Below are positions 46,876-58,506 of a DNA stretch of 64,000 bases, one piece after another (positions within the stretch are counted from its first letter, which is position 1; every line of letters begins with the position of its first letter). A program made the position numbers and the translations under genes. Location: positions 19,672,001 through 19,736,000 of the forward strand of contig NC_080588.1 of assembly GCF_029962835.1 (NCBI RefSeq), given 5' to 3'. This DNA is from Magnolia sinica (taxonomy: Eukaryota > Streptophyta > Magnoliopsida > Magnoliales > Magnoliaceae). The notes beneath the pieces are model-generated. The model ran no database searches, was not told the origin of the DNA, and saw nothing but the letters and a program-made list of their open reading frames with translations.

Positions 46876-47759
46876 TGTTGCACCCAATTTCTGTCCAATC
46901 CTACGAGAACCAATTAGAGAAGAAACACGTGTAATTCTATGAGACTTGTGTGGTATATTTAAGATATACAAAGATATCCAAAGAAGATTTTGCAGTAATA
47001 TAGCTGGTGTCTATCGAGCGATGCCACATCATCTACAAAGTAAGGGTGGTCGAGTGGAACGTGGTCAAGTTGATAAGGAAACTTGGAGCAGTTATAGGAC
47101 AGATGACATACTTAGAAGGGCTCCAGGAGGTTAGTAATGTTGAAATGGTTATAGCAACCGTCAGAACGTGGGAAGCATCCAAATGATTAGTTAAGGCTAT
47201 AAATAGCAAGCGAATGCAATAGAAGAAAATTTCTCATACCAATCAAACCAAATTAAATCTATCTTTCAATTATCTTATGCTCCTTAGCATTATCTGTCAT
47301 TTATATTCCTTAGTGTAATCCGTAACAGTAACTAAGTAGTTGCTAACTTTAACTGTAATTCGAGTCTTCACTCATATCCTGGATTCAGTTTGAGTATCAG
47401 ACAAAGTTATCTATTTAGAAAGGTGCTCTGTAGTTGTTCTTTGTAAGAATTCCCTTTTGGTTTTATTTGTATTAAAAAAATCCTTTCGTACGAAAGGTAA
47501 GACAGATGTGTAACCAATTTTCGGAGGATGAATCCCACCCTTTGATAATCGCCTGATCATCTTAAGCAACACCGTGCAAGTGACTAAATAGGCAATTTAT
47601 CTTATTCAATCTCAGTCAAATATGGTCAATTTTCGATTTATCTGCCTATCTTGGTGCTTAGGGTTGTAGTTATTCGGTTTGAATTGAGCCGCACATTCAA
47701 TTCTAGCATGCCCACACAAATCACGTGACCGAAATTGAAACTGAAAAAAAGGGACAACA
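46876..47759 (+). mobile_element. 5' LTR of a second Tat-clade element
   Basis: It starts TGTTGCACCCAATTTCTGTC and ends GGGACAACA. A TATA box (CTATAAATAG) is near 47200. Directly after it, TTCTAGTACGCCTAGTGGGA is a mutated form of the TTCTGGCACGCCCGGTGGGA primer-site region usual in Tat elements. It is unlike the LTR at 10691, so it is a different family. Confidence 0.75.
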
Positions 47760-48269
47760 TAATTCTAGTACGCCTAGTGGGACCCTTTCTCTAGTTTACT
47801 TATCAGCATGATGTTGCCAATCGATCAATAAAAAATGTGAATAGAAGAAGCAATTGAATTACTGGGGCTGAACCTTCGACACCAACCACACCACCTCCCA
47901 CCGAGGACAGGTAGGTTCAAGCGACCCTTGAATAATTGAATTTAAACACTAGTCTGAGACTTAGTCCCGTTAACCAGGAGGGAGCATCGACCTCTCAGAC
48001 CGCTTCTCTTAAAGAGATAACGATTGAACTTCGGGATGTGTAACTGAGTATTCAATATGTTCAGGAATATGGGAGAGCTCATGCAGAGTTAATATACGCC
48101 CAAGTCAAGCAATTCTGTGTTCAGACTGAGAATGCTAACAGATGGATGACTAATAAGATTGAAGCCATGCATTGATTGATGACCATCATCACCGAAAGAG
48201 CACTTACAACAACGCATTATATTGCCAAAGAAATTTTCATTGGTAACATGGTTTAGATGCCATCGATAC

Positions 48270-49260
48270 CTCCCTTGTGATGATACACCCCTATTGTTCT
48301 GATCTAAGATGGTGGAATGCTTTGCCACCCACTAAGTTTAACCAACCAGAGTGGGAGGTTATGAATTTTATCTTTGAAGTTGGAAATCAAGGTATGCCAG
48401 GAGGAATACCTTTCCAGCAATTTTTCAAAAATTCATTGTTCTCTGAGGGACATAATCGGGTAGGTTCTAATCTGCCATTGATGGTTGAACCTCAACGGAT
48501 GGAACGTGACCATATTATGCAAATGGTATAGGAGGTAGCAGGCTAAGTCCTTGACTGCAATACTATCCCGGTTTACCATAAGCACACTTCAAATGGATTG
48601 ACCGACAACAACCATTACTGAGCAACTATCGACCAGATTTTTCCTTATTCTCGGGTGATCCTGGTCAATAGACTATCGAACACGTTGGTCGATTCACTAT
48701 GCAATGTAGTGAATTGGCTAACAATAAATATCATAAGTTGCAATTATTCGGTCCTTCACTAACGACAACTGCTTCACCTGGTACTCTAACTTATTGCCAA
48801 ATTCAATCCATACTTGGCATGAGATGGAGGAAAGATTCCATGCTCAGTTCTTTTCTAAGGACAGAGAGATGAATATGGCTGACATCGCATGCTTCCGATA
48901 GTTTCCAGGAGAATCTTGTGAGAGTTACATTACCCAGTTCAAAAGAGCAAAAAGCCAGTGTAAAGTCATTATGACCGAGGCCGAATTTGTGCAACTTGTG
49001 TAAGACGGCCTGTAATACAAACTCTAAAAGAAATTCATCAGAACAGAATTTATGGACTTGTATGATCTAACCAGAAAAGTTTCCAAGTATGATGAGCTTC
49101 TTCAAGAAGGAGCCAGGCAAAAGAACTTGACAATCAGAATATATTATCATAACACTAATTATGAGGTTGTGATTGTTGAGGTAGTGGCGAAAAAGTCACT
49201 CACAAGTTCAGCGCTTGTCAAGGCGGAAACAACTATGCCGAACACGCAAAAGGCTTAAAA
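48270..49260 (+). pseudogene. Tat-element gag remnant
   Basis: Blocks read DLRWWNALPPTKFNQPEWEV, then WHEMEERFHAQFFSKDREMN, CESYITQFKRAKSQCKVIM and EFMDLYDLTRKVSKYDELLQ, in the order of a plant retrotransposon gag domain. The stops inside conserved blocks are TAG and TAA where Gln is expected (FR*FPG, LV*DGL). A degraded zinc-knuckle stretch (GTRSHSTNKC) follows at about 49395. Confidence 0.8.
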
Positions 49261-50619
49261 GATATATACATTTGAAATCACCTAGGCTAATGAGATATTT
49301 GAGATATTACTAACATGAAAGTTTATTAAAGTTCCCAGTAATCACAAAATACCCACGGTTGAGGAATTGAAAAATGTTATGTATTGTAAATGACGTGGGA
49401 CACGTTCTCATTCCACTAACAAGTGTGTTGTTTTCAATAACATTGTACATGATAACATTGATCGTGAAATGTTAAAATTCTCTTAGAAGGGCGAAGAAGC
49501 AATGTTGATCGATAGTGATTCATTTGTCTGGAAGCCAACATAGCCACACTGAATATACGAAAATTGGATCGACCAAGGCAAAAGGTTAATCTTGGTCTTA
49601 ATAATTACTATGGGGCGTCACGACGATCCAGGTCAGGGCATATCAGTCCTATGCATTTCACAGAGTGATACAGCGTAGTGGTCGAGACTCATAACTATGC
49701 AGCCAATGTCCTAGAATGACTCAAGACGTAAAAGCTCTGCATCGGCCAACGAGGCAAGTCGAACATGTAATTCTAGAAGGGACCAATAAGAGAGAGCCTT
49801 ATTGACCGAGAAAACATTCTTGCCTTATGATCACCAGCTTTAGCAGAGGACTCTTGAGTTAAAAAATGGTTAAGCCTCCACCAAATCAAAAGGAAGTCTG
49901 GAAAAAGGGTCATGCAACCCAAATTTCCTACCGCCTCTTAAGCAATGACTCAAACCCAGAAACGTCGTTTGTAGCGGCATCAAGTAGTTAGAAGAAGAAA
50001 ATTGGTAGAGACCGAGAATGCATCTTGGTGAGGAGCCATACGACCATGTTAATTTTGAAGAATTCCTCAACCAAAGGAATAGTTGACTATTAACACGGCC
50101 AAAGCAATTCTAAAACCTATCGTACATAATCAAGTCATGGAATATGGTACCCAGCCTAACAATACAACTTAACTGGGCAACATTGATAATCACGATGACT
50201 TGTCCGATTATCTTAGCGATGGGTGGTTCTCAGGTGACCATCTGTTGATTAAAGGACTAATGGCAACGATGGAAGCATCAGAAGTGTCTTCACCTGCTTT
50301 CAAGCAGATAAGGGTGACTTTGATGGCCGATAAGAATGCCGAATATTTCGGTGTAAGTTCATATGAGTAACATAGTTTGGAAACACTGAGGGGGCAATGT
50401 TTGGGTTCAGAGATTATTTTTGGATCATTGCCACTTGTGATGTTTGATTGCAACATGGTACTTACTCTCCCATCCAGTTTTCAAGTTAAGCCATCTTGAG
50501 CCGGTAAGATGGTAGGTGATGTAGAGGAACTAGACCCTCCTATAGTGATACAACATACTTCTTTTCCTTCTGAAAATGCAAGTGAAGGAACACTGAGAGC
50601 GAGCAAGAAATAATAGGTA

Positions 50620-51040
50620 AATACTGTTACCTTGGAGTTGGAGGCATCATCTAAAAGAGTAGTCATAGAAAGGCTCACTTATTATATGACTCACAATCTT
50701 AAACCATTGTACATATCCGTCCATCTCGAGGGTTGCCTAGTCACCAGAATCTTAGCCGATAATGGGGTTGTCATTAATCTTCTCCCAGCAAGAATGATAC
50801 CAAAATTGGAAAGAACTCTAGCTGATTTGATCCCATCTGAGGTAACAATTAGTAACTTTGTTGGGCATGTCATGAATACACATGGTGTGTTACCGGTTGA
50901 CTTGACCATAGGTATTAAAAGAGTATTGGCTCATTTTTTTTATGGTCGATACTTCATCTACTTACAACACTTTGCTCGAGAGAGAGTGGATTCTTTTTTG
51001 CGTGCATCTGATTGTCCTTACATCAATTTATAATATTTTA
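50620..51040 (+). pseudogene. Tat-element protease remnant
   Basis: The open stretch contains LEGCLVTRILADNGVVINLL, corresponding to the retropepsin active-site region (D-N/T-G), followed by MIPKLERTLADLIPSEVTIS. The frame is closed soon after. The 1.3 kb between gag and this block is full of stops. Confidence 0.75.
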
Positions 51041-51589
51041 GAATCAGGATAAAGTTAAATTGGAATTTGCCGAGCCATTCCTTGCTACATCAAATGTAAA
51101 TGAATCCTACTACTATGGGGATGAAGTAGGACCGATTTGTTTTACTAGAAGGAACAAGCATGGTCGTCCAATTATGATATCTGTAAAAAAGAATCCAAAC
51201 AGTATTGTGTGAAATGTTACTGTTGTAATTCGTCCAGTCAATAACCTACCAAGGGACATTGTACATTCTCTGCGAGTTCTACACTACACCATTAAACAAA
51301 TCCCATGACTAGTACATCGATAGATGAGAAGCGAATGTCCAACTTCACGGCTAGAATAAAGAGGCTCAAAGAGAGCTTAAAAGAGGTTAACAATGGTTGT
51401 TTCATGAATTTGGCCAATACGGTTGAACCAACCGATGAAATAAATAGAGATGAAATAGACATGAACTTAAAAGAAGCCCATGATAAGTTGAAAGATTCCT
51501 AGGCTCAAGTTCAGGATCCCTTGGTCGAGGTGAACTTAGGAACCGAGTAGGACCTTAAGCCAACCTCTATTAGTGGATTGCTGAAGCCA

Positions 51590-52540
51590 CAAGATAAAGC
51601 TTAACTCATTGGTTTGCTCAGAGAGTTTGCTGATTGCTTTGTGTGGGACTACCATGAGATGTTGGGATTAGATTGGAGCCTAGTTGAGCATAGGTTGCCA
51701 ATAAAAGAAGGGTATCGACCGTATAAGAAGCCACCTATGCAAATGACAACAAAAGTCACTTAGAAAATAAAGAAAGAGATCGAACGATTGCTAAAGGCCG
51801 GTTTCATCAGGCCTATTAAGTGTGTCAAATGGATCTCCAATGTCGTCCCAGTAATAAAAAAGAATAGTAAGTTACGGGTATGCATCAATTTTAGAAATTT
51901 AAAATTTGCCACACCCAAGGATGAATATCCGAAGCTCATGACCAATCAGTTGATTGACCGAGCAGCCTGACACTAGATGGTTTCCTTCATGGACGGCCAT
52001 TATGGGTACAACTAGATATACATTACACTCGATGATGTGTCGAAAATGGCATTTAGGTGCCCTGGGCCTTTGAGAACATATTGTCGGGTTGTTATGCCGT
52101 TTGAGCTTAAGAATGTAAGGGCTACATATTAAAGGGCGATGAATGCTATATTCCACAATATAATTGGCCAATTCATGGAAGTTTACGTCAATGACGTATT
52201 AGTTAAGTCAACTGACGTAAGGGACCATTTCACTCATTTACATATGTCATTTGAGCGAATGAGGCTTCACTAGTTAAAGATGAACCTCCTTAAATGTGTT
52301 TTTGGGATGTCAGTCGATAATTTTCTGGGAATCCTTGTACACCAATGAGGGATCAAACTGGACCAAAATAAGGCTCGAGTAATCATAAATGCTCACCCGC
52401 TAATGAATATATCAGAATTACAACATTCCCTCAGATACGTTAATTTTATAAGAAAATTCATCTCACGTGTTCTATCCATTGATAAAATTGAAGCAGGGAG
52501 TCGAGTTCAAATGGGAGGTAGAACATTAGTTGGCTTTCGA
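51590..52540 (+). pseudogene. Tat-element reverse transcriptase remnant
   Basis: The order is: REFADCFVWDYHEMLGLDWS, HRLPIKEGYRPYKKPP, IERLLKAGFIRPIKCVKWIS, RVCINFRNLKFATPKDEYP, then the polymerase box as YVNDVLVKS, where the family has Y-V-D-D. LKCVFGMSVDNFLGILVHQ follows. At least eight stops interrupt it, mostly TAA/TAG/TGA in place of Gln or Arg codons. Inactive. Confidence 0.85.
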
Positions 52541-52949
52541 AAATATTAAATAATATTTGATGAAGTTACCAGTGTTAATGCCACTATTCAAAGGTCGACC
52601 GTTAAAGTTGTATGTCATGGCATTGACAAAGTCGGTCGGAGCACTACTTGCCTAAGATGACAATGATCGGAAAGAGCAAGCAGTCTATTGTCTGAGTCAG
52701 ACACTCCTCGATATTGAGAGACGATACTCGGTGATAGAGAACTTATGCTTATCTTTATACTTTTCGACCACCAAACTAATACATTATTTGTTAGTCGAAA
52801 GAGTTAATGTCATAGCATTGACTGATTTAGTGAAATATATGCTGAATCAACTGATTTTGAGTGGCTGAATCAGTAAATGGGCTTTTGGCTCTATTTGAGT
52901 TTAATCTTAAGTGCTTATCCTAAAAAGCAGTAAAGGGTTAGGCTATAGC

Positions 52950-53690
52950 TAATTTCTTGGCCGACCATCTGTCAGACCTAGAGGGCCAACTTTCCTTAGA
53001 GGTTTCAGACTTGCATTATGTGTATTTGACTAATTGGAAGTTGATTTTTGATGGCTCAAAGACCCATAAAGCTTCAAGGGCTATGATTATCCCAATTGCA
53101 TTGAACGAAAATAGGCAAGAATTCACGTTCCAGTTTGAATTCAAATGCATCAACAATCAGGCCAAGTATGAGGCTATGATAATTGGTTTAGAATTACTGA
53201 TGGAGCTAGGCACATAAAACGTGGCAGTAGTGGGTGATTCATCGTTAGTGATAAATCAGATGGTAGGATTATTCAAGTGCACTAACCCCACACTGCTACC
53301 ATACTATGCCTTGGCATCCCAGATGTTGGATAACTTCGATGAGGTAGAATTAATGCATATAACTCGAGATCACAAAATGGACGCCAATGAAATGACGTTG
53401 ATGGTTGCAGGATTGGACATCTTTAAAGGGTCGACCGAAAGGATAGTCACGACGCAAATGTGATCTTTACCCTTAGTCTTTGAGAGGGAAATAATTGTAG
53501 AAATATGTCAGGTCGAGATAGATGACGATGATTGGAGGGCTCCTCTTATAATTATCTTCAAAGCCCACATATTAAGGCTGATAGAGATATGAGAAGAGCG
53601 ACTGTCAATTATGTCATGATTGATAATAAATCATCGAACTTCAGGTTAGATGCCATTAATACATTGCTTTTGGATTCGATCTGCTTCCCA
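52950..53690 (+). pseudogene. Tat-element RNase H remnant
   Basis: WKLIFDGSKTHKASRAM, CINNQAKYEAMIIGLELLME and NVAVVGDSSLVINQM carry the Asp, Glu and Asp positions of RNase H, split by a stop (GT*NV). HIKADRDMRRATVNYVMIDN, the linker before integrase, follows to about 53690. There the element is cut off by copia-derived sequence. No integrase or 3' LTR of this copy is in the window. Confidence 0.8.
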
Positions 53691-53694
53691 ACAT

Positions 53695-54440
53695 TAGCTC
53701 TGATACTACTTGTTGGGGAACCGCGGACGTACACAGAGATAAATTAAGCAAAGTACAACTAATTGTACAACCAAGTCCAAACACAAACAATTCAAATTTT
53801 ATGTAGAAAACCCATTTCGGGAAAAAACCATGGCACAAAGAGATGAGTAATGCACCATGAAAGCAGAAATTTTAAGAGGTAGAGATTACTGATTCGAACA
53901 AGCTTCGAATCTACTCCACAAGCCCAAGTTGTGCCCTTGAAACCCTTAGGAACAAATTTAGAAAGCCTAAAACACCTCTCTTCCTTCCTAAATCCTAATT
54001 ATACCCAATATATATAGTATCACATAATATCATAATCGTAATAGGAAACAAATTCCACACTTACACAATTTTGTGCGTGCGCTTGATAGCACCTTCGATG
54101 GCACTTCAGTGGCATCGATGATCTGTCAATGGCATGGAACAGCTTCGATGTCATCGAGTAAAACACCAAAACATTCCAATGACAAAACATGGATTTTTTA
54201 AATTTTTTCGATGACATCTAACATTTGTCGATGACATCGACATCTACTCGATCACATCAAGAAGTCTGTCGATGGCATCAACAGACCCTGTTGCTTACAG
54301 ATTTAAGGCATCAACAACACCATCAACTTCTCTGGTGTATGGGCACCGTCAATAACTTCTACGACCCTAAAAATGAGTGTTTTTTTTATTACTTCGACGA
54401 CTACATTTTTAAGAGATGGAAGCCACTGATCCATGGAAGA
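53695..54440 (-). mobile_element. Ty1/copia-type LTR remnant with primer-binding site
   Basis: On the minus strand the LTR ends in CGGTTCCCCAACA (edge at 53711) and is followed by AGTAGTATCAGAGCTAATG, a Met-tRNA primer site. The internal region of this copy is absent; Tat sequence follows instead. GATGGCATCGA/TCGATGACATC motifs recur at 54090-54290. The outer LTR end is not clear. Confidence 0.6.
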
Positions 54441-54674
54441 CATTTTTAATGAATTTTTTATTTTATTTTTTGCAGAATAATATTTTCTTAGAGATGGAAG
54501 CCATTTTTGGTTTTGAATAGAGAAGGATGGTCATGATTGTTATTGTAGGGAGAAGTTATTGTCGGAAGGGATTTAAGGTGGAGAGGCATGGTTGTAGTTG
54601 TCATGTGGAAGACAATGAATAAGATAAAATTTAGATTTTGTAATGTATTGCCTTGGTTGAACAGTTATGTCAAC

Positions 54675-54935
54675 CTTGACTTGTAACACATGTCAACTAG
54701 GGTTGAGGTTGTCATGTGCTAAGGGTTTGGGTTGTCATGTGTTAAGGGTCTAGCTTTTCATGTGTTAAGGATTTAGGTTGTCATGTGTTAAGAGTTTGAG
54801 TTGTGGTTGTCATGTGTTAAGGGTCTAGGTTGTCATGCGTTAAAGGTCGAGGTTGTCATGTGTTAAGGGTTTGGATTGTGGTTGTCATGTGTTAAGGGTC
54901 AAGGTTGACACACGACAACCTCAACCCCTAAAACA
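54675..54935 (+). repeat. Minisatellite GTTGTCATGTGTTAAGGGT, forward array
   Basis: About eight degenerate units of 23-30 bp with the core GTTGTCATGTGTTAAGGGT. It starts next to TTGTAACACATGTCAACTAG. Confidence 0.9.
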
Positions 54936-56304
54936 TGAGAACTAAAATTGTGTGGTGGGATACTACGACTATACACGGAAGCTTATAAAAGCTATGTAAT
55001 GAATGATTGTCCTAGGGGGATTATGACCAAATAAAATTTGCCAATTAAATCCAATTGCCCACTAACCAATTGAAACTAAGTAAAACAAGTAACACTAAGG
55101 CTTCTAAGCCAATAAGGGTTACAATTACTTAAACTACGATAGATATGCTAATGAAGCGACTAGTTTATAAGAGATAGTGAGCTTGTGTGTGTATTACAAG
55201 CATACAATTCAATACAAGCATTCATAAGATTTAACAAATCAATCAGATAAGAATGAATAAGAATGTACGTAATTTACAATCAGAAACACAAGCATATATA
55301 GCGGTTCAGTTTTTCTACCCCACTCCTAGTGGATGCATTCCTTAAATGTATTAGTATTCACTATCAGATATTTTAAATCAAGTTCAATTCTAACTTTTAC
55401 AACCTTTTACGAGGACCTCAGTCATACACAAGAATCTAGCATATACTCCCGTAATACACTTTAGTTAGTTTTCTATTTGCTAACCAGCAACCTCGGTCCT
55501 AGTCCAAGGACTACATTACACCTGCCGAAGGCTCCCATGGAGATTAACATGTACAAAGCCGTGTCTGGTGAATTCGATCCTACACAAGAGCCTAGGTCCT
55601 CCACAAGAACTTATTGAGTTTGGGTTACAAATTCATACCCTCAATCTTACACAAGGAAAGATAATATGGACTCAATAAATGATATTTACTTGTCGAATTG
55701 AGCTCATTTGATGCGCTATGCTTGAGTTGCTTCTTCAAAGCTCTCTGTGCTTAAATCCGCTCCTCAATTGCTTAGTCGATTGTTAATGCCAATGCTTGCT
55801 AGTGCTTCAGCTCCAAGATCAAGCACCTTGCATACGAAGCTTCATTTGGTGTGACTAATGCATCGGTCGATCGCTATAAATCTATCATTTTTCCAAAAGC
55901 TTGCTAGATGATTTACGCCATGTTCGATTGCTCGAGACCGATAAATAGGAGATCGATTGATGACACCTATGAGTCTGCTGTTTATGGGCAGTTTGGTTTA
56001 ACAACAACTTAGGACCTCTATAGCATATTTAAGTATGTTCAATTGGAGCTCCTAAGACTAATGGATGATCAATCAAAGGTTTACCTATTAGGCTATGAAC
56101 ATCTAGATGTTCAAGGGTTGTTTTAGGTCATTGTCAAGGTTACTAAGACATCTCATTTACTTGTTCTTCACTTCCTTGATGCTCTAGTTTTCATGTGTCT
56201 CCAGTCTTCAACTTCTAATGTTTTCACTGATTCTTTAACATGCAAATGCACGTGATTGACAAACAAGATGCACAAATAATTGCATTAATAACAACCACGA
56301 CCCA
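54936..56304. other. Gene-free segment between inverted minisatellites
   Basis: No gene supported. The ACCCCACTCCTAGTGGATGC and CCTCGGTCCTAGTCCAAGG stretches resemble decayed LTR sequence, but no terminus or primer site was found. Confidence 0.35.
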
Positions 56305-56427
56305 GATCCTTAACACATGATAGGGTAAATCCTTAACACATGACAACCATGATCCAAACCCTTAACACATGAGAACCTAGACCCTTAACACATGACAGTC
56401 AAGACCCTTAACAGATGACAACCTAGA
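56305..56427 (-). repeat. Minisatellite, inverted array
   Basis: Five to six units of ACCCTTAACACATGACAACC, the complement of the array at 54675. It ends at the LINE insertion. Confidence 0.9.
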
Positions 56428-57234
56428 ACTTTTTTTTTAATTTTCAAAAAAAGAGATTGTATTGCATAACAACGAACGCCCAAGGCTATACAGATCTAGA
56501 ACTAATTTGGGCCAGGCCATCAACAAAAGGAGAAGGCCCGCCTATGCTGTGAGCAAACAAAAAGAAAAGACAACAACCTAAGAGGATTAGACCTCCCTTA
56601 GGTAGCCCAAACCTACTCTATCCAGGAACATGTTACTCTTGATGGAAGGGACAGAGACTCCTTGGATCTAAAAATCATCTTTAATTGGGCCTCACTCCGC
56701 AATCTGGTTAGACCATCCGCCGCCACATTAGCTTCCATAGGTGTGTTGGAGATACGAACCTCCAATGTGCGTCTTAGTGCATCAATCCTTTTCCTCCAGT
56801 ACCACAAAGCCTAGGACCTGCTCGCCTCCTTGGCAAGGGCTGCAACCTTGGAAACCTCAACTCTCGAGTACCCGAAAAAGGCACACTGTTCGATGCTATC
56901 CAGAATTGCCATAAACTCCACTGTTGTGTTAGAAGTTGAACCTTTCCCATACCCAAATGCGAATGCAAATAGAAAATCTCCATTGCAGTTTCTACCCACT
57001 CCACCTCCCCCAGGAGGCCTCAAGTTTCCCCTCGCCGACCTATCAACATTCACTTTGACCCAGCCTCAAGGCAGCCTCAACCACTTGACAATAGAAGGCA
57101 CTGGCTGCTTGGGCAAAGGGATGCTGATCCCTAGAATCTCAAGCGAAACACGTATAGGGTGAAACATGGATTTAGGCAGCGGGAGGCCATCTGCCGAAAG
57201 CCTGATCCAATGTAAGACGTTCCCGATGATCTTA
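56428..57234 (-). pseudogene. 5'-truncated LINE, RNase H domain and poly-A tail
   Basis: On the minus strand: WVKVNVDRSARGNL, GGGGVGRNCNGDFLFAFAFG, NTTVEFMAILDSIEQCAFFG, ALWYWRKRIDALRRTLEVRI, TPMEANVAADGLTRL. This is the RNase H domain at the end of plant L1-type ORF2. The first Asp and the Glu are present, but the E-T-D-S block with the third Asp is deleted (VEVSKVAAL). The 3' end runs into a T-run on + (56430-56438), that is, a poly-A tail. GACAACCTAGA flanks both sides (56417-56427 and 57235-57245), fitting target-primed insertion into the minisatellite. Confidence 0.85.
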
Positions 57235-57425
57235 GACAACCTAGACCCTTAACACATGTCAACTAGGGTTAGGGTTGTCATATGTTAAGGTTCTAGGTTG
57301 TACTGTTTTAAGGTTTTGGGCATGGGTTTTTAAGTGTTAAGGGTTTGGGTCTAGGTTGTTATGTGTTAAGGCTTTAGGTGGTGGTTGTCATGTATTAAGG
57401 GCCTTAGTTGTCATATGGTAAGGAT
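57235..57425 (+). repeat. Minisatellite, continuing array
   Basis: It begins with inverted-sense ACCCTTAACACATG (57244), switches at GTCAACTAGGGTTAGGG, then has about five forward units ending with GTCATATGGTAAGG. The switch forms a palindrome. Confidence 0.85.
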
Positions 57426-57429
57426 CGTA

Positions 57430-57938
57430 GGACTCACTATAGGATATGTGTCAAATCCACTCCATCCATTAGATTCAGAATTTAATTTAATGCCATGGGC
57501 CAAAGAATGAGTTGCATCCACATATAAAGTGGACCCTTTTACATGGAAATAATACTTGGAGTGAATGACCACCATTATTGATTGTTGTGGGCCATCATGA
57601 TGTATATAATTTATCTATGCCATCTATCTATTTTGACGGAACAATTTAAAGCATGAGCCTCAAAAGGAAGTAAATCAAAGGCTTAAGTGGACCACACTGC
57701 CAGAAACTTATTAGGGCCTACTGTGATATCTATTTGCCATCTTACTCGTTCTTAAGGTGATGTATACCAATATGAAGGGAAATCATAAATATCAGCTTGA
57801 TTTAAAAATTCTCACTGCTTTCTATGCTCTGATCCACTTGAGCCTTTGATATGCCTCAGTTTTTGGCTCACGCCCTGAAATGATCTTTTAAAATGGATGG
57901 ATGACGGGGATATATATATATATATCATAGTAGCCCAT
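57430..57938. mobile_element. Foldback-family elements, one interrupted by another
   Basis: 57597-57938 has a left end GTGGGCCATCATGATGTATA and a right end with an AT run, then ATCATAGTAGCCCA. Before it, 57430-57596 carries a left half (GTGGACCCTTTTACATGGAA, GACCACCATTATTG), suggesting nested or fused copies. Confidence 0.65.
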
Positions 57939-58052
57939 AGATCACCTGACAGGTCCTGCTGTGGTGGTACCCAATCTGGGTCACATCCCATCGCATGTAG
58001 CAAATTTCCAGCGAATGCCTTTTGCAGGATGTTCTTGCCATCCGAAGCTACA

Positions 58053-58506
58053 TTGGGCCACTGTGATGTTCGTGAGATATCCACTCTCTCCATCTATTTT
58101 ATCATATCATGTTTAAAACATGAAACAAAAAATTATTTAGATTCAAAACTCAAGCGGAAATCTAAGTGCGCCATACGATGGCAAATAGTGGAAAGGGGTT
58201 GCTTACCATTCAAACCTTTCTAGGCTCCGCCGTCATGTTTATATGCAATTCAAACCGTTCATAGTGTCACAAATGTTCATAACGTCATTACCACTGGGAT
58301 AAACTGAAAGAACAAAAATATTAGCCTAATCCAAAGCTTATGCAGCCCCACGAATGTTTCAACCATAGGTGTACAATATGCATTGTTTTCTGTTGTGTGG
58401 CCCACTTGAGCTTTGGATTTGCCTCATTTTTGGGCTCATGCCATAAAATGATTTGGCAAAACATGTGGACAGGGTGGATTTCTCACAAATACCATAGTGG
58501 CCCCAT
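58053..58506. mobile_element. Foldback-family element
   Basis: The left end TGGGCCACTGTGATGTTCGT and the right end ACAAATACCATAGTGGCCCC are inverted. Internal GTTGTGTGGCCCACTTGAGC and TCATTTTTGGGCTCATGCC are typical. Confidence 0.75.

Noticed and set aside
57250-57275. Interstitial telomeric repeat (CTAGGGTTAGGG)
   Set aside because: Only about two imperfect units, and they are explained by the minisatellite orientation switch.
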